Below are positions 52,012-60,768 of a stretch of 64,000 bases of DNA, piece by piece. The DNA is taken from the NCBI RefSeq assembly GCF_003611035.1, contig NZ_CP030033.1, forward strand, positions 2,232,001 through 2,296,000, in the 5' to 3' direction. Source of the stretch: Cryobacterium soli. GTDB taxonomy: Bacteria; Actinomycetota; Actinomycetes; Actinomycetales; Microbacteriaceae. The notes beneath the pieces were generated by a model. It searched no databases. It saw only the letters and a program-made list of their open reading frames with translations, and had not been told where the DNA came from. The stretch's first letter is position 1; the number at the start of each line of letters is the position of its first letter. The translations under genes and the position numbers were made by a program.

Positions 52012-53694
52012 ATGGCCACTTCGAATGCCACACCAGGGAACACCCCGGGTGACTCTCCGGACGAGACCTCCGACGGGTTCTCCGAGGACTACGTCGATCC
52101 TGTCGCGGTCGATCCTGTCGCGGAAGCGATCAGCGCGGTCATCGACCCGCTTGTGGAGAACGAGAAACTCATCGCGGCCGGATACGCGGAACGCACCCGG
52201 TTGTTGGCGCAGCTGGAGGGGCTCGGCCACGACCGGTGGATCATCGCCGGGCTGTGCGGTGACCCGTTGGAGTCCGGTCGGAACGACATCGACACTCAGA
52301 ACCACGGACCCGCGTGGGATGACGAGGAGCTGGCCCGCCGGAGCATGGCCACCGAGGTCGGCTTCGCCCTGCGACTGAACTCGCAGACCGCGGGCATGAT
52401 GATCTTCGACGCCGCCCGGCTTGTGGCCCAGCTGCCCCGGTTCCACCGGGCGTTGACCGAGGGTCGGATCGGCTGGGGTCACGCGCTGAGGATGCTCGAG
52501 GTCACCGCAGCCCTCCCGGTGGACCTGCCCGAACACGTGCTGCCCAAGCTGGAGGAGATGGTGTTGCCGGCGGCGGAGAAACTCACCGCCACCAAGTTCG
52601 CCAAGGTCGCCCGGGAGATCATGGAGTCGCTGCACCCGATCCCTCTCCAGGAGCGTGTCAACGCCGGGGTGAAGGAACGCCGGGTGGTGCTCCGCCCCGA
52701 TATCAACGGCATGTCCTGGCTGAGCGCCTACCTCAAAGCCGACGAAGCCCAAGCGATCTACGAGCGCCTCACCCAAATCGCCAACACCCTCGACGATGAG
52801 GACGCAACCGCAACCGCGGCCGGCACCAGTGCTGATGTCGGAGCGGGAGCTGATGCCGGAGCTGTGGTCGATGCCGATGCCGATGAGATTGGCGAACCTG
52901 TCAAGACAGAGCCTGCAGCGGCGACCACGCACGGCACCAACGATGGCGCACCCGGCACCGCCTTCACCGCACCTCAGCCGGACGCACGGATCGTCTGCCG
53001 CACCCGTGACCAACGCCGGGCCGACGCTTACCGGGACCTCCTCCTAGACGGTATCGGTGCCGACGGGAAGCTCGGCCGGGGGATCCGCAGCACCGTGCAC
53101 ATCACCATTCCCGTCCTCACTCTGCTCGACCAGGGCGACCAGCCCGCGATCCTGGACGGCTACGGGCCCATCGACGTGGACACCGCGCGCCGGCTCGCGG
53201 GAACGGCGACGAGTTTCATCAGCGTCCTCACCCATCCGCACACCGGCTGCGTTCTCTCCATCGGGCGCACCGCCCACGACCCGCCCGCGGATCTGCGGCG
53301 GTACGTTCAGATTCGCGACCAAACCTGTCAGGAGCCGGGCTGTAACCGCCGTGCCGTGACCAGCGACATCGACCACACCCAGGCCTGGTCCGCCGGTGGT
53401 GACACCAGCGCCGACAACCTCGTCGCCCTCTGCCGAAGCGGCCACCGGTTGAAACACCAAAGCAGCTTCAGCACCAGCCAAGCCCCCGACGGCACCCTCA
53501 CCTGGACCACGCCCGGGGGCAAGACCTACACCAACATCCGAGCGCAGGATCTCACCCGCGCCGCCCTCAACCCACGGACGGGCGGGGACGCTTCACCTCG
53601 CTCCGCGCAACCGGCGAGGCCACAGCCGCCGGGCGAAGCACGTGTGCCAGCGTCTGGACGCGCGGGTCCGGACGACGAGCCTCCGCCGTTCTGA
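52012..53694 (+). CDS. DUF222/HNH endonuclease-domain protein (13E12-like)
   Basis: 560 residues. The DUF222 helical part covers about 20-300 (with an acidic Ala/Asp-rich insert near 260-300), and the C-terminal HNH domain is CQEPGCNRRAVTSDIDHTQAWSAGG followed by DNLVALCRSGHRLKHQ; split into zinc Cys pair, catalytic DHT and the final HxxKH. Proteins of this type occur in many copies in actinobacteria, sometimes as mobile-like families; the function is unknown. The start is ATG 52012 with no clear ribosome binding site. Confidence 0.9.
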   Translation: MATSNATPGNTPGDSPDETSDGFSEDYVDPVAVDPVAEAISAVIDPLVENEKLIAAGYAERTRLLAQLEGLGHDRWIIAGLCGDPLESGRNDIDTQNHGPAWDDEELARRSMATEVGFALRLNSQTAGMMIFDAARLVAQLPRFHRALTEGRIGWGHALRMLEVTAALPVDLPEHVLPKLEEMVLPAAEKLTATKFAKVAREIMESLHPIPLQERVNAGVKERRVVLRPDINGMSWLSAYLKADEAQAIYERLTQIANTLDDEDATATAAGTSADVGAGADAGAVVDADADEIGEPVKTEPAAATTHGTNDGAPGTAFTAPQPDARIVCRTRDQRRADAYRDLLLDGIGADGKLGRGIRSTVHITIPVLTLLDQGDQPAILDGYGPIDVDTARRLAGTATSFISVLTHPHTGCVLSIGRTAHDPPADLRRYVQIRDQTCQEPGCNRRAVTSDIDHTQAWSAGGDTSADNLVALCRSGHRLKHQSSFSTSQAPDGTLTWTTPGGKTYTNIRAQDLTRAALNPRTGGDASPRSAQPARPQPPGEARVPASGRAGPDDEPPPF

Positions 53695-53841
53695 CGACTG
53701 GACACTCTCGCCCGGAGCGGCGAATGCATCGGCCGACCAGCCCCCGGCCCCGGCCCCCGACGAGGCGCACCCGATAGTTCCCCTGTGGTGCGCCCGTCGT
53801 AATCGGTTGGCCGGTCGACTTTCGAGGATGCGTGGCGGGCC

Positions 53842-54747
53842 CTAGCCCTTGACGGCCCCGGCCATGATTCCGGAGATGAGCTGCTTACCTGCGAGCACGA
53901 ACAGGATCAACAGCGGGAGAGTGGCCAGCACGGCACCGGCGAGAACGACCGAGTAGTCGATGTAGCGAGCCGACTGCAGCTGGCTGAGCGCCACCTGGAG
54001 GGTCGGGTTCTGCGGTGACACGATCATCGGCCAGAGGAAGTCGGTCCAGGCCATCATGAAGGTGAACAGCGACAGGATCGCCATCGCGGGTCGCGCGGCC
54101 GGCACGGCCACGTTCCAGAACGTGGTGATCATGTTGGCACCGTCCACCCTGGCGGCCTCGATCAGTTCGTCCGGAATGACATCGACCAGGTACTGGCGCA
54201 TGAAAAAGACACCGAAAGCCGTGACCAGGGTGGGGATGATGATCGCACCGATGGATCCGGTCCAGCCGAACTGGCGCATCAGGATGAACAGCGGGATGAT
54301 GCCGAGCTGGGTGGGAATGGCCATCGTCGCGACGACGAACACCATCAGCCCGTTGCTGCCGCGGAACCGGAGCTTCGCGAACGCGTAGCCGGCGAGAGTG
54401 GAGAACGACACCACCGAAACGGTGATGATCGTCGACACGATCACGCTGTTGAGCAGGGCCTGCCAGAACGGCACTGTGTCGAAGACCACGGCCACGTTCT
54501 CCCAGAACTGCCCGCCGGGCAGCAACGGCGGCCAATCCTGCGACAGCACCGAGGAGGGACTCGCGCCCACCACGACGGACCACCACAGCGGGTAGGTGCC
54601 GCCGGCGAACAGCGCGATCAGGATGCCATAGGTGAGGAAGCCAGGCCGGCGGTCGATGCCGAGGCCCTTGTGCTTGGTCTTCTTGGGTGCCGCTGACGCG
54701 GATCCGCTGCCGGGCGAGGTCTCGGGGCGGGCAATTGTGTCGGTCAT
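53842..54747 (-). CDS. Carbohydrate ABC transporter permease (MalG-type)
   Basis: 301 residues with six helices. The EAA-like loop is ELIEAARVDGANMITTFWNVAVPAARP, split across the membrane-ATPase contact. It is the inner-membrane partner of the second permease (overlap ATGA, 54744-54747) and the lipoprotein at 55875. No ATPase gene is present; importers of this class commonly use a shared ATPase (MsiK/MalK-type) encoded elsewhere. Confidence 0.94.
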   Translation of the reverse strand: MTDTIARPETSPGSGSASAAPKKTKHKGLGIDRRPGFLTYGILIALFAGGTYPLWWSVVVGASPSSVLSQDWPPLLPGGQFWENVAVVFDTVPFWQALLNSVIVSTIITVSVVSFSTLAGYAFAKLRFRGSNGLMVFVVATMAIPTQLGIIPLFILMRQFGWTGSIGAIIIPTLVTAFGVFFMRQYLVDVIPDELIEAARVDGANMITTFWNVAVPAARPAMAILSLFTFMMAWTDFLWPMIVSPQNPTLQVALSQLQSARYIDYSVVLAGAVLATLPLLILFVLAGKQLISGIMAGAVKG

Positions 54748-55796
54748 GCGCGGGGCTCCTTTGCGCTGTCTCGGAGCGTTCGGGCGAGCTCGCGTTTGGC
54801 TTTTTTGACATCGGAGCGACTATCCGTCGTCGCGATCCGCTGCGAGATCAGGAAGTTGAGCAGGCCGAACGCCACGATGATGAGGAAGAGGATGAAGGCC
54901 ACAGCTGATGCCTTGCCGAAGTTCTGCCTCTGGAATGCCATCTCCCAGAGGTAGAGCACCGTGGTTTGGAATTGCCGATGCGCTCCGCCCGCGGTCGTGC
55001 TCGTCGCGTCGTAGAGGCGCGGCTCGGTGAAGATCTGCAGCCCGCCGATGGTGGCGGTGATGATCACGAAGATCATGGTGGGGCGGATGCTCGGCAGGGT
55101 GATCGAGAAGAACCGGCGCACGAAGCCGGCCCCGTCGAGGGCGGCGGATTCGTGGATATCACGCGGAACCGACTGCATCGCGGCGAGAAGGATGAGGGCG
55201 TTGTAGCCGGTCCAGCGCCAGTTCACCATGCCGGCGATGGCCAGGTGGCTGGGCAGCACATCCGTCTTCCAACCGATCGGGTCCACGCCGACGAAGCTGA
55301 GCAGGTGGTTCACCAAGCCGCTCTGCTCGCTGAACATACTGGAGAAGATCAGGGCGACCGCGACCGGGGTGACGACGTAAGGGATGAGCACGCTCATGCG
55401 CCAGAAGGTCTTGGCGCGCAGGTTCTGGTCGAGGATGGCGGCGATGGCCGTGGCGACGACGAGCTGCGGGATGCTCGAGAGCAGGAAGATGCTCATTGTG
55501 TTGAACAGGGAGTTCCAGAACAACGGGTCGGCGAGTTCCGCGGTGTAGTTGTCGAAGCCGACCCACTCCCCCGGGCCGCTGAGCAGGTTCCAGTTGTTGA
55601 GGGACACCACGAAGGTGTAAATCAGCGGGAACAGTCCCACGAGACCGAACAGCACGAAGAACGGCGAGATGTACAGGTACGGCGAGAGCTTGACGTCGAG
55701 ACGGCTCAGCTTGTGCTTATAGGTGAGGGCGCTCGCGCGACCGGGGCGCTTGAGAGGAGCGGGAGCGCTGATCTCTGGTTCGAGTGTTCGTGTCAT
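54744..55796 (-). CDS. Carbohydrate ABC transporter permease (MalF-type)
   Basis: 350 residues from ATG 55796. Six helices with EAA loop DIHESAALDGAGFVRRFFSITLPSIRP (split as IHESAALDGAG and TLPSIRP). It heterodimerises with the MalG-type subunit. An ATG at 55814 would add six residues. Confidence 0.94.
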   Translation of the reverse strand: MTRTLEPEISAPAPLKRPGRASALTYKHKLSRLDVKLSPYLYISPFFVLFGLVGLFPLIYTFVVSLNNWNLLSGPGEWVGFDNYTAELADPLFWNSLFNTMSIFLLSSIPQLVVATAIAAILDQNLRAKTFWRMSVLIPYVVTPVAVALIFSSMFSEQSGLVNHLLSFVGVDPIGWKTDVLPSHLAIAGMVNWRWTGYNALILLAAMQSVPRDIHESAALDGAGFVRRFFSITLPSIRPTMIFVIITATIGGLQIFTEPRLYDATSTTAGGAHRQFQTTVLYLWEMAFQRQNFGKASAVAFILFLIIVAFGLLNFLISQRIATTDSRSDVKKAKRELARTLRDSAKEPRA

Positions 55797-55874
55797 GTGA
55801 CTTTCTGCCTTCAAGTCGGGCTCCCCGACGCCTGGATTCGGCGGCGGGGAGCCCGGTCGAGCGGATTCTTGCTA

Positions 55875-57206
55875 CTACTTGTTGGTGATGAGCTGGTCGA
55901 ACAGCGTCATGGCGTCATCCCAGGCCTTGTCGCCTGAGACACCCTGGTCGAGCGAGATCGCGGACGGGCCGAAGACCTGCTCCTGGATCGTCGAGTCGTC
56001 CGGGCCCTTGAACTGGGCCTTCACTCCGTCGGCACGCTTGGTGAGGATTTCAGCGATCGGCGCGTCGTTGAAGAACGCGGAAACGCCGGTTGCTTCAGCA
56101 AGAGCGGGATCCGTCTGGGCTGCGGTGACGCTCGGGAACGGGCCCTGCGCCTTGAACTCGGCGACCTGCTGGTCAGCGTCGGTCAACCAGGCGGCCAGGT
56201 CAGCGGCTTCCTGCGGGTGCTTGGACTGCGTCGGAACGGTCAGGAAGGTTCCACCCCAGTTGGTTGCACCGCCGGGGAAGACGTCGGCGAAGTCCCAGCC
56301 GGCGGTCGCGCCGGTGGCGTCGCCGCCTGCGGTCTCAACCTGGCCCTGGACGACTCCGAGCATCCAGCCCGGGCACATGAAGGTCGCGAAGGTTCCGTCG
56401 GTGAACGACGCACCCTTGTTCCAGTCCCACTGGGTCTGCGCGGCGGAGAGGCCCTTGCTGTCAGCCGTTGCCAGCTTCGTCCAGGCTGCCTTGAGGTCGG
56501 CGTTGTCGACGACGTTGAGCTCGCCATCCGCGGTGTAGTAGCCCTCGTCCATCTGGTTCACCATGGAGTTCCAGATGAAGCCGGACTGGTCGAACCAGGC
56601 CTTGCCGGTTGCCTTCTGGTACTGCTCTCCGAGTGCGAAGTAGCTGTCCCAGGTTGCGTCGTTGCCACCGAGTGCTGCGGCAACCTCGGCGCGGTCGGTC
56701 GGGAGCCCCGCTGCGGCGAAGGCCTTGCTGTTGTAGCACAGGCCCTCCGGGCCGATGTCGGTGCCGTAGCCGATGATGCGGCCGTCCGCGTCGGTGCCCT
56801 GGGCGAGCTTCCACGGAACCCAGCGGTCCTTGATCTTGTCTGCACCATAGTCGGAGAGATCGACGAACTGGTCAGACACATCCATGATCGAGCCGAGCCA
56901 GCCCTCTTCCACGGCGGTGACGTCGGACAGTCCGCTTCCGGCGGCGATCTTGGTGAACGCATCCGTGCGGGCGTTGCCACCCGTGTCGATGTTGTTGGCC
57001 TTGATCGTGATGCCCGGGTTGGCGGCCTCGTACTCTGCGTAGAGGTCGGCCATTCCCATGCTGCCGAACGTGGTGACGGTCAGCTCGATGGCCTTGTCGC
57101 CTGATGCATCGTCGGTGCCGGCTGAGGAACAGCCTGTTGCGATGAGGGCGAAGGATGCGGCGCAGGCTACTGCGGCCCCAACCTTGGTGCGTTGTGAGAA
57201 CTTCAC
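55875..57206 (-). CDS. ABC transporter sugar-binding lipoprotein
   Basis: 443 residues. Lipobox ATGC (Cys near residue 26) after the signal peptide. The mature protein is an extracellular solute-binding protein type 1 fold (TVTTFGSMGMADLYAEYEAANPGITI, and GTDIGPEGLCYNSKAF). First gene of the operon SBP-MalF-MalG. AAAGGAG is well placed for GTG 57206, better than GTG 57212. Controlled by the LacI-type regulator through operators at 57311-57347. Confidence 0.94.
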   Translation of the reverse strand: MKFSQRTKVGAAVACAASFALIATGCSSAGTDDASGDKAIELTVTTFGSMGMADLYAEYEAANPGITIKANNIDTGGNARTDAFTKIAAGSGLSDVTAVEEGWLGSIMDVSDQFVDLSDYGADKIKDRWVPWKLAQGTDADGRIIGYGTDIGPEGLCYNSKAFAAAGLPTDRAEVAAALGGNDATWDSYFALGEQYQKATGKAWFDQSGFIWNSMVNQMDEGYYTADGELNVVDNADLKAAWTKLATADSKGLSAAQTQWDWNKGASFTDGTFATFMCPGWMLGVVQGQVETAGGDATGATAGWDFADVFPGGATNWGGTFLTVPTQSKHPQEAADLAAWLTDADQQVAEFKAQGPFPSVTAAQTDPALAEATGVSAFFNDAPIAEILTKRADGVKAQFKGPDDSTIQEQVFGPSAISLDQGVSGDKAWDDAMTLFDQLITNK

Positions 57207-57310
57207 TTTCACTCCTTTGTGTGCGTGTGCGTGTGCGAATGCAGAACGTGTGTGCGGGAATACGTGTCGTGCCGGCGAACGCCTCCGGGGACACGCTCAC
57301 CAATCATGTG

Positions 57311-57347
57311 TGAGAGCGCTCTCATCACCTGCGTGAGAGCGCTCTCA
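57311..57347. promoter_or_regulatory. Twin LacI-type operators
   Basis: TGAGAGCGCTCTCA occurs twice (57311-57324 and 57334-57347), each a perfect 14-bp palindrome with the central CG of LacI/GalR operators. Centres are 23 bp apart, about two helical turns. They lie just downstream of the transporter -10 region, so binding should block initiation or early elongation. Confidence 0.85.
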
Positions 57348-57359
57348 TTGATCACCGCC

Positions 57360-57389
57360 ACCTTAGGACACCAGCGGAGCGCTTGTCAA
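57360..57389 (-). promoter_or_regulatory. Predicted promoter of the sugar transporter operon
   Basis: Perfect -35 TTGACA on the minus strand at 57384-57389 and a weak -10 TAAGGT at 57360-57365 (18-bp spacer). The two operators follow directly. Confidence 0.45.
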
Positions 57390-57468
57390 GGCGACCAGCT
57401 CGGGCGGCCGCGGACCACCGACTCGGCGACCGCACAGCGCGCTGTCGGCCCCCGTTGGACTTGCGAAA

Positions 57469-57474
57469 TAGAAT
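57469..57474 (+). promoter_or_regulatory. -10 element of a leaderless promoter for the LacI gene
   Basis: TAGAAT 6 nt before ATG 57481. No ribosome binding site precedes the start. Confidence 0.6.
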
Positions 57475-57480
57475 GACCCC

Positions 57481-58509
57481 ATGACAATGGGAACCCGGAG
57501 TGCGCGGCCGCCCCAGCCGACCCTCGAGATGGTGGCCGCCGCCGCGGGCGTGTCCCGTGCCACGGTCAGCCGGGTCGTCAACGGCTCACCGAAGGTGCGG
57601 CCGGAGGTCGTGGAGTCGGTTCAAGCGGCCATCGAGCAGCTCAACTACGTGCCCAACCGGGCCGCCAGATCGCTGGCCAGCCACCAGACGCAGTCCGTGG
57701 CCCTTGTCGTGCCCGAAGACATGACCAAGTTCTTCGGCGACCCCTACTTCGCCGCCGTCGTGCAGGGCATCACGCAGCGCCTCGACGAGAGCGACTACAC
57801 GCTCAACCTGCTCGTCGCCTCGAGCGACCCGCGGCACAAGACCATGCGCTACCTGCGTTCGGGCAACGTCGACGGTGCCCTCGTCATCTCGCACCACACC
57901 GGCGACGATTTTGTGGCCAACCTCGAGTCCACCATGCCCGTCGTCTTCGGTGGCCGGCCCACCAACCACTCCGGCGCAGACAACTACTTCGTCGACGTCG
58001 ACAACGTCGCGGGCGCGATCAGCGGTGTGCAGCACCTCATCGACATCGGGCGGCACCGGGTCGGCACCATCACCGGCCCCGTCGACATGCCCGCCGGTAT
58101 CGACCGCCTCAACGGGTTCCGCCACGCGCTGGGCCAGGCCGGGCTCCCGGCGGATGCGGTGGAGCACGGCGACTTCACGGCCGCCGGCGCCGCCGCCGCC
58201 ACCCGCCGTTTGCTGGAGCGCAGCCCCGACATCGACGCTCTCTTCGTGGCCAGCGACCTCATGGCCGTCGGCTCCATGGGTGTGCTCGCCGAACTGGGCC
58301 GGGCCGTGCCCCGGGATATCGCCGTGGTGGCATTCGACGACAGTCCGGCCGCGCTGTCGGGCCCGATCTCGCTGACCACTGTGAGCCAGCCATCCAAGGA
58401 GATGGGCTTCGCCATGGCCGACCTGCTGCTGCGTCTGCTGGCCGGCGATGACGCCGTGCCGCACCACAACATCATGCCGACCCGCCTGGTACTGCGCGAC
58501 TCGGCCTGA
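57481..58509 (+). CDS. LacI family transcriptional regulator
   Basis: 342 residues. The HTH/hinge is TLEMVAAAAGVSRATVSRVV with NYVPNRAARSL, followed by a periplasmic-binding-like ligand domain (QSVALVVPEDMTKFFGDPYF to the C-terminus). Divergent from the sugar transporter operon and the obvious ligand of the twin operators. Effector sugar unknown. The stop codon lies in a 15-bp repeat array. Confidence 0.95.
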   Translation: MTMGTRSARPPQPTLEMVAAAAGVSRATVSRVVNGSPKVRPEVVESVQAAIEQLNYVPNRAARSLASHQTQSVALVVPEDMTKFFGDPYFAAVVQGITQRLDESDYTLNLLVASSDPRHKTMRYLRSGNVDGALVISHHTGDDFVANLESTMPVVFGGRPTNHSGADNYFVDVDNVAGAISGVQHLIDIGRHRVGTITGPVDMPAGIDRLNGFRHALGQAGLPADAVEHGDFTAAGAAAATRRLLERSPDIDALFVASDLMAVGSMGVLAELGRAVPRDIAVVAFDDSPAALSGPISLTTVSQPSKEMGFAMADLLLRLLAGDDAVPHHNIMPTRLVLRDSA

Positions 58510-58564
58510 GCCGGCTCAGCCTGAGCCGGCTCAGCCTGACTCGGGTCAGCCTGACTCGGGTCAG
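58505..58564 (+). repeat. Four 15-bp tandem repeats between convergent genes
   Basis: Units CCTGAGCCGGCTCAG (two copies) and CCTGACTCGGGTCAG (two copies). Each unit carries TGA on the plus strand and its mirror on the minus strand, so the LacI stop (58507-58509) and the opposing oxidoreductase stop (58561-58563) both lie in the array. Confidence 0.9.
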
Positions 58565-59487
58565 CCCAGCTGCGGCACGACCTCGCGCGCGATGAAGTCC
58601 AGGTGGTCGAGGTCGGCCAGGTCCATGATCTGCAGGTAGACGCACTCCACGCCGTCCTCGGCGAGCGCGCCGAGCCGGTCAACGATCTCGCTCGTGGTTC
58701 CGGCCACCCCGTGTTCGCGGAGCTCACCTGGCTCCCGGCCCACGGCGGCTGCCCGGCGCGCGAACTCGGCCTCATCCGCTCCGGCGACCGCGATGAGCGC
58801 GGTCGAGTACACCAGCTCGCGGGGGTCGCGGCCTACCGCTTCGCAGGCTCGGCGCACCCCGGCGAACTTTCCCGGAATGTCGGCGAACTCCGGGAAGGGC
58901 AGGTTGAACTCGGTGGCGAACCGCGCGGCCAGCGCCGGGGTGCGCTTGGCGCCGCCGCCGCCCACGATCACCGGCACGCGGGCCTGGCTGGGCTTGGGCA
59001 GGGCGGGCGAGTCGATGAGCGCATAGTGCTCACCGGCGAAGCTGTAGGTCTGGCCCACCGGGGTCTCCCAGAGGCCGGTCACGATCTCGAGCTGCTCCTC
59101 GAGCATGCCGAACCGCTTGGCCGGGAACTGGATCCCGTAGGCCAGGTGTTCCTGTTCGAACCAGCCGGTGCCCAGGCCGAGTTCCACCCGGCCCTTCGAC
59201 ATCTGGTCCACCTGGGCCACCTGGATCGCCAGGATCCCCGGCGGCCGGTAGGTGACCGACGACACCAGGGTGCCCAGCCGGATGCGCTCGGTCTCGCGGG
59301 CGAGGCCGGCCAGCGTGGTCCAGGCATCCGTCGGGCCCGGCAGTCCCGAAACGTGATCCCCCATCGCGAGGTAGTGGTCGGAGCGGAAGAACGCGTCGAA
59401 GCCGAGCGTCTCTGTGGCCTGCGCGACCGCGAGGATGTCGTCGTAGCTGGCACCCTGCTGGGGCTCGGTGAAGATGCGGAGTCTCAT
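58561..59487 (-). CDS. LLM class (F420-type) oxidoreductase
   Basis: 308 residues of luciferase-like TIM-barrel fold: FDAFFRSDHYLAMG at the start, RLGTLVSSVTYRPPGILA, RVELGLGTGWFEQEHLAYG, and VPVIVGGGGAKRTPALAA. Members bind F420 or FMN. The gene overlaps the DNA methyltransferase stop by 4 nt (59484-59487), which suggests cotranscription but no clear functional link. Confidence 0.9.
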   Translation of the reverse strand: MRLRIFTEPQQGASYDDILAVAQATETLGFDAFFRSDHYLAMGDHVSGLPGPTDAWTTLAGLARETERIRLGTLVSSVTYRPPGILAIQVAQVDQMSKGRVELGLGTGWFEQEHLAYGIQFPAKRFGMLEEQLEIVTGLWETPVGQTYSFAGEHYALIDSPALPKPSQARVPVIVGGGGAKRTPALAARFATEFNLPFPEFADIPGKFAGVRRACEAVGRDPRELVYSTALIAVAGADEAEFARRAAAVGREPGELREHGVAGTTSEIVDRLGALAEDGVECVYLQIMDLADLDHLDFIAREVVPQLG

Positions 59488-60389
59488 GCTCCCAGTCTTG
59501 TCTCCCGCTCGGCGTCGACGAAATCGACCCCGGGGAGCCCGCCGAGCCGCTCGTGCATCACGGCCAGGGACTCCGGGTTCTGGTCGATGAGCAGGAACCG
59601 GCGGCCGAGCGCGGCCGCGACGGCACCCGTGGTGCCGCTACCGGCGAAGAAGTCCAGCACCCAGTCGCCCTCACGGCTGGACGCCTGGATCATGCGGCGC
59701 AGGATCCCCACGGGCTTCTGGGTGGGGTATCCGGTCTTCTCCTTGCCCGTGGGCGAGACGATGGTGTGCCACCAGACATCCGTGGGCAGCTTGCCCTTGG
59801 CCACCTTCTCGGGCGTCACCAGGCCCGGGGCCATGTACGGCTCACGATCCACCGTGCTGGAGTCGAAGTAGTAGCTCTTCGGGTTCTTCACGTAGACCAG
59901 GATCGTGTCGTGCTTGGTGGGCCAGCGGTTCTTGGACTTGGCACCGTAGTCGTAGGCCCAGATGAGTTCGTTGAGAAAGCACTCCCGGCCGAAGAGGGCG
60001 TCGAGCAGCACCTTGGCGTAGTGCGCCTCGCGGTAGTCGAGGTGCAGGTAGAGCGTGCCGTCGTCAGCGAGTAACCGCCAGGCCTCGATCAGCCGCGGCT
60101 CGAGGAACGCCCAGTAATCCTCGAACTGATCGTCGTAGCCGAGCAGATCGCCCTTGATGCGCTCGTACCGTTGGCCCTTGAAGCCCGTGATGGTCCCGGC
60201 CGCATGCGCGCCGCTGGCCTGGGTGCTGCGCACAGACGTGGTGGCCTGCCGCTTCTGCGACCGGCCGGTGTTGAACGGCGGGTCGAGGTAGATGAGCGTG
60301 AACGCCCCGTCGGGAAGCGTCGGCAGCACCTCGAGGTTGTCGGCCTCGATGACCCTGCTGGGAGAGGCCTGAGTCCACGCGTTTGGCAT
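59484..60389 (-). CDS. Orphan beta-class DNA N6-adenine/N4-cytosine methyltransferase
   Basis: 301 residues. Catalytic motif IV, IYLDPPFNTG, comes early (near residue 36) and the SAM-binding motif I, LDFFAGSGTTGA, late (near 249), the order of the beta class. The DPPF tetrapeptide predicts N6-adenine or N4-cytosine methylation. No restriction gene is adjacent. CAGAAT lies 6 nt before the ATG. Confidence 0.92.
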   Translation of the reverse strand: MPNAWTQASPSRVIEADNLEVLPTLPDGAFTLIYLDPPFNTGRSQKRQATTSVRSTQASGAHAAGTITGFKGQRYERIKGDLLGYDDQFEDYWAFLEPRLIEAWRLLADDGTLYLHLDYREAHYAKVLLDALFGRECFLNELIWAYDYGAKSKNRWPTKHDTILVYVKNPKSYYFDSSTVDREPYMAPGLVTPEKVAKGKLPTDVWWHTIVSPTGKEKTGYPTQKPVGILRRMIQASSREGDWVLDFFAGSGTTGAVAAALGRRFLLIDQNPESLAVMHERLGGLPGVDFVDAERETRLGA

Positions 60390-60395
60390 TCCCTC

Positions 60396-60401
60396 ATTCT
60401 G
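60396..60401 (-). promoter_or_regulatory. -10 element of a leaderless promoter for the methyltransferase operon
   Basis: CAGAAT on the minus strand, 6 nt before ATG 60389; the first base departs from TANNNT. Confidence 0.35.
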
Positions 60402-60411
60402 TCAGTCGGCC

Positions 60412-60417
60412 TACGCT
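60412..60417 (+). promoter_or_regulatory. -10 element of a leaderless promoter for the GNAT gene
   Basis: TACGCT 6 nt before ATG 60424. Confidence 0.45.
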
Positions 60418-60423
60418 GTTCCG

Positions 60424-60744
60424 ATGACGACCGACGAATTGACCACAGACGGAACCGGCGCGCGGGTGGAGCACGAGCCCGAGGTCTCGCGCTACACCCT
60501 CTGGCAGGATGGCGAGCCCGTCGGCCTGGCCGACTACCGCATCGTGGGCGAGGAGCTGCGCTTCATCCACACCGAGGTGGATCCGGCCCGGCGCGATCAC
60601 GGCCTGGCGAGCATCCTGGTGGAACAGGCGCTCGATGACGTGCGCACCCGCACGGATTTCACCGTGGTGGCGGATTGCCCGTTCGTCGCGGAGTGGATCG
60701 ACTCGCACGCGGAGTACCAGGACCTCCTCAGCCGCGGCCGCTAG
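60424..60744 (+). CDS. Small GNAT-like N-acetyltransferase (YidJ type)
   Basis: 106 residues, shorter than a full GNAT domain. ELRFIHTEVDPARRDHGLASILVEQALDDV includes the acetyl-CoA loop (R-x-x-G-L-A), and the C-terminal CPFVAEWIDSHAEYQDLL is typical of the small bacterial GNAT-like family. Substrate unknown. Confidence 0.85.
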   Translation: MTTDELTTDGTGARVEHEPEVSRYTLWQDGEPVGLADYRIVGEELRFIHTEVDPARRDHGLASILVEQALDDVRTRTDFTVVADCPFVAEWIDSHAEYQDLLSRGR

Positions 60745-60768
60745 CGTCTCTGGGCTGTTCGCGGGCCG

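Noticed and set aside
52012..53694. HNH protein as intron, intein or phage element
   Set aside because: It is a complete DUF222-HNH protein of the chromosomal 13E12-like type with no flanking mobile signature.
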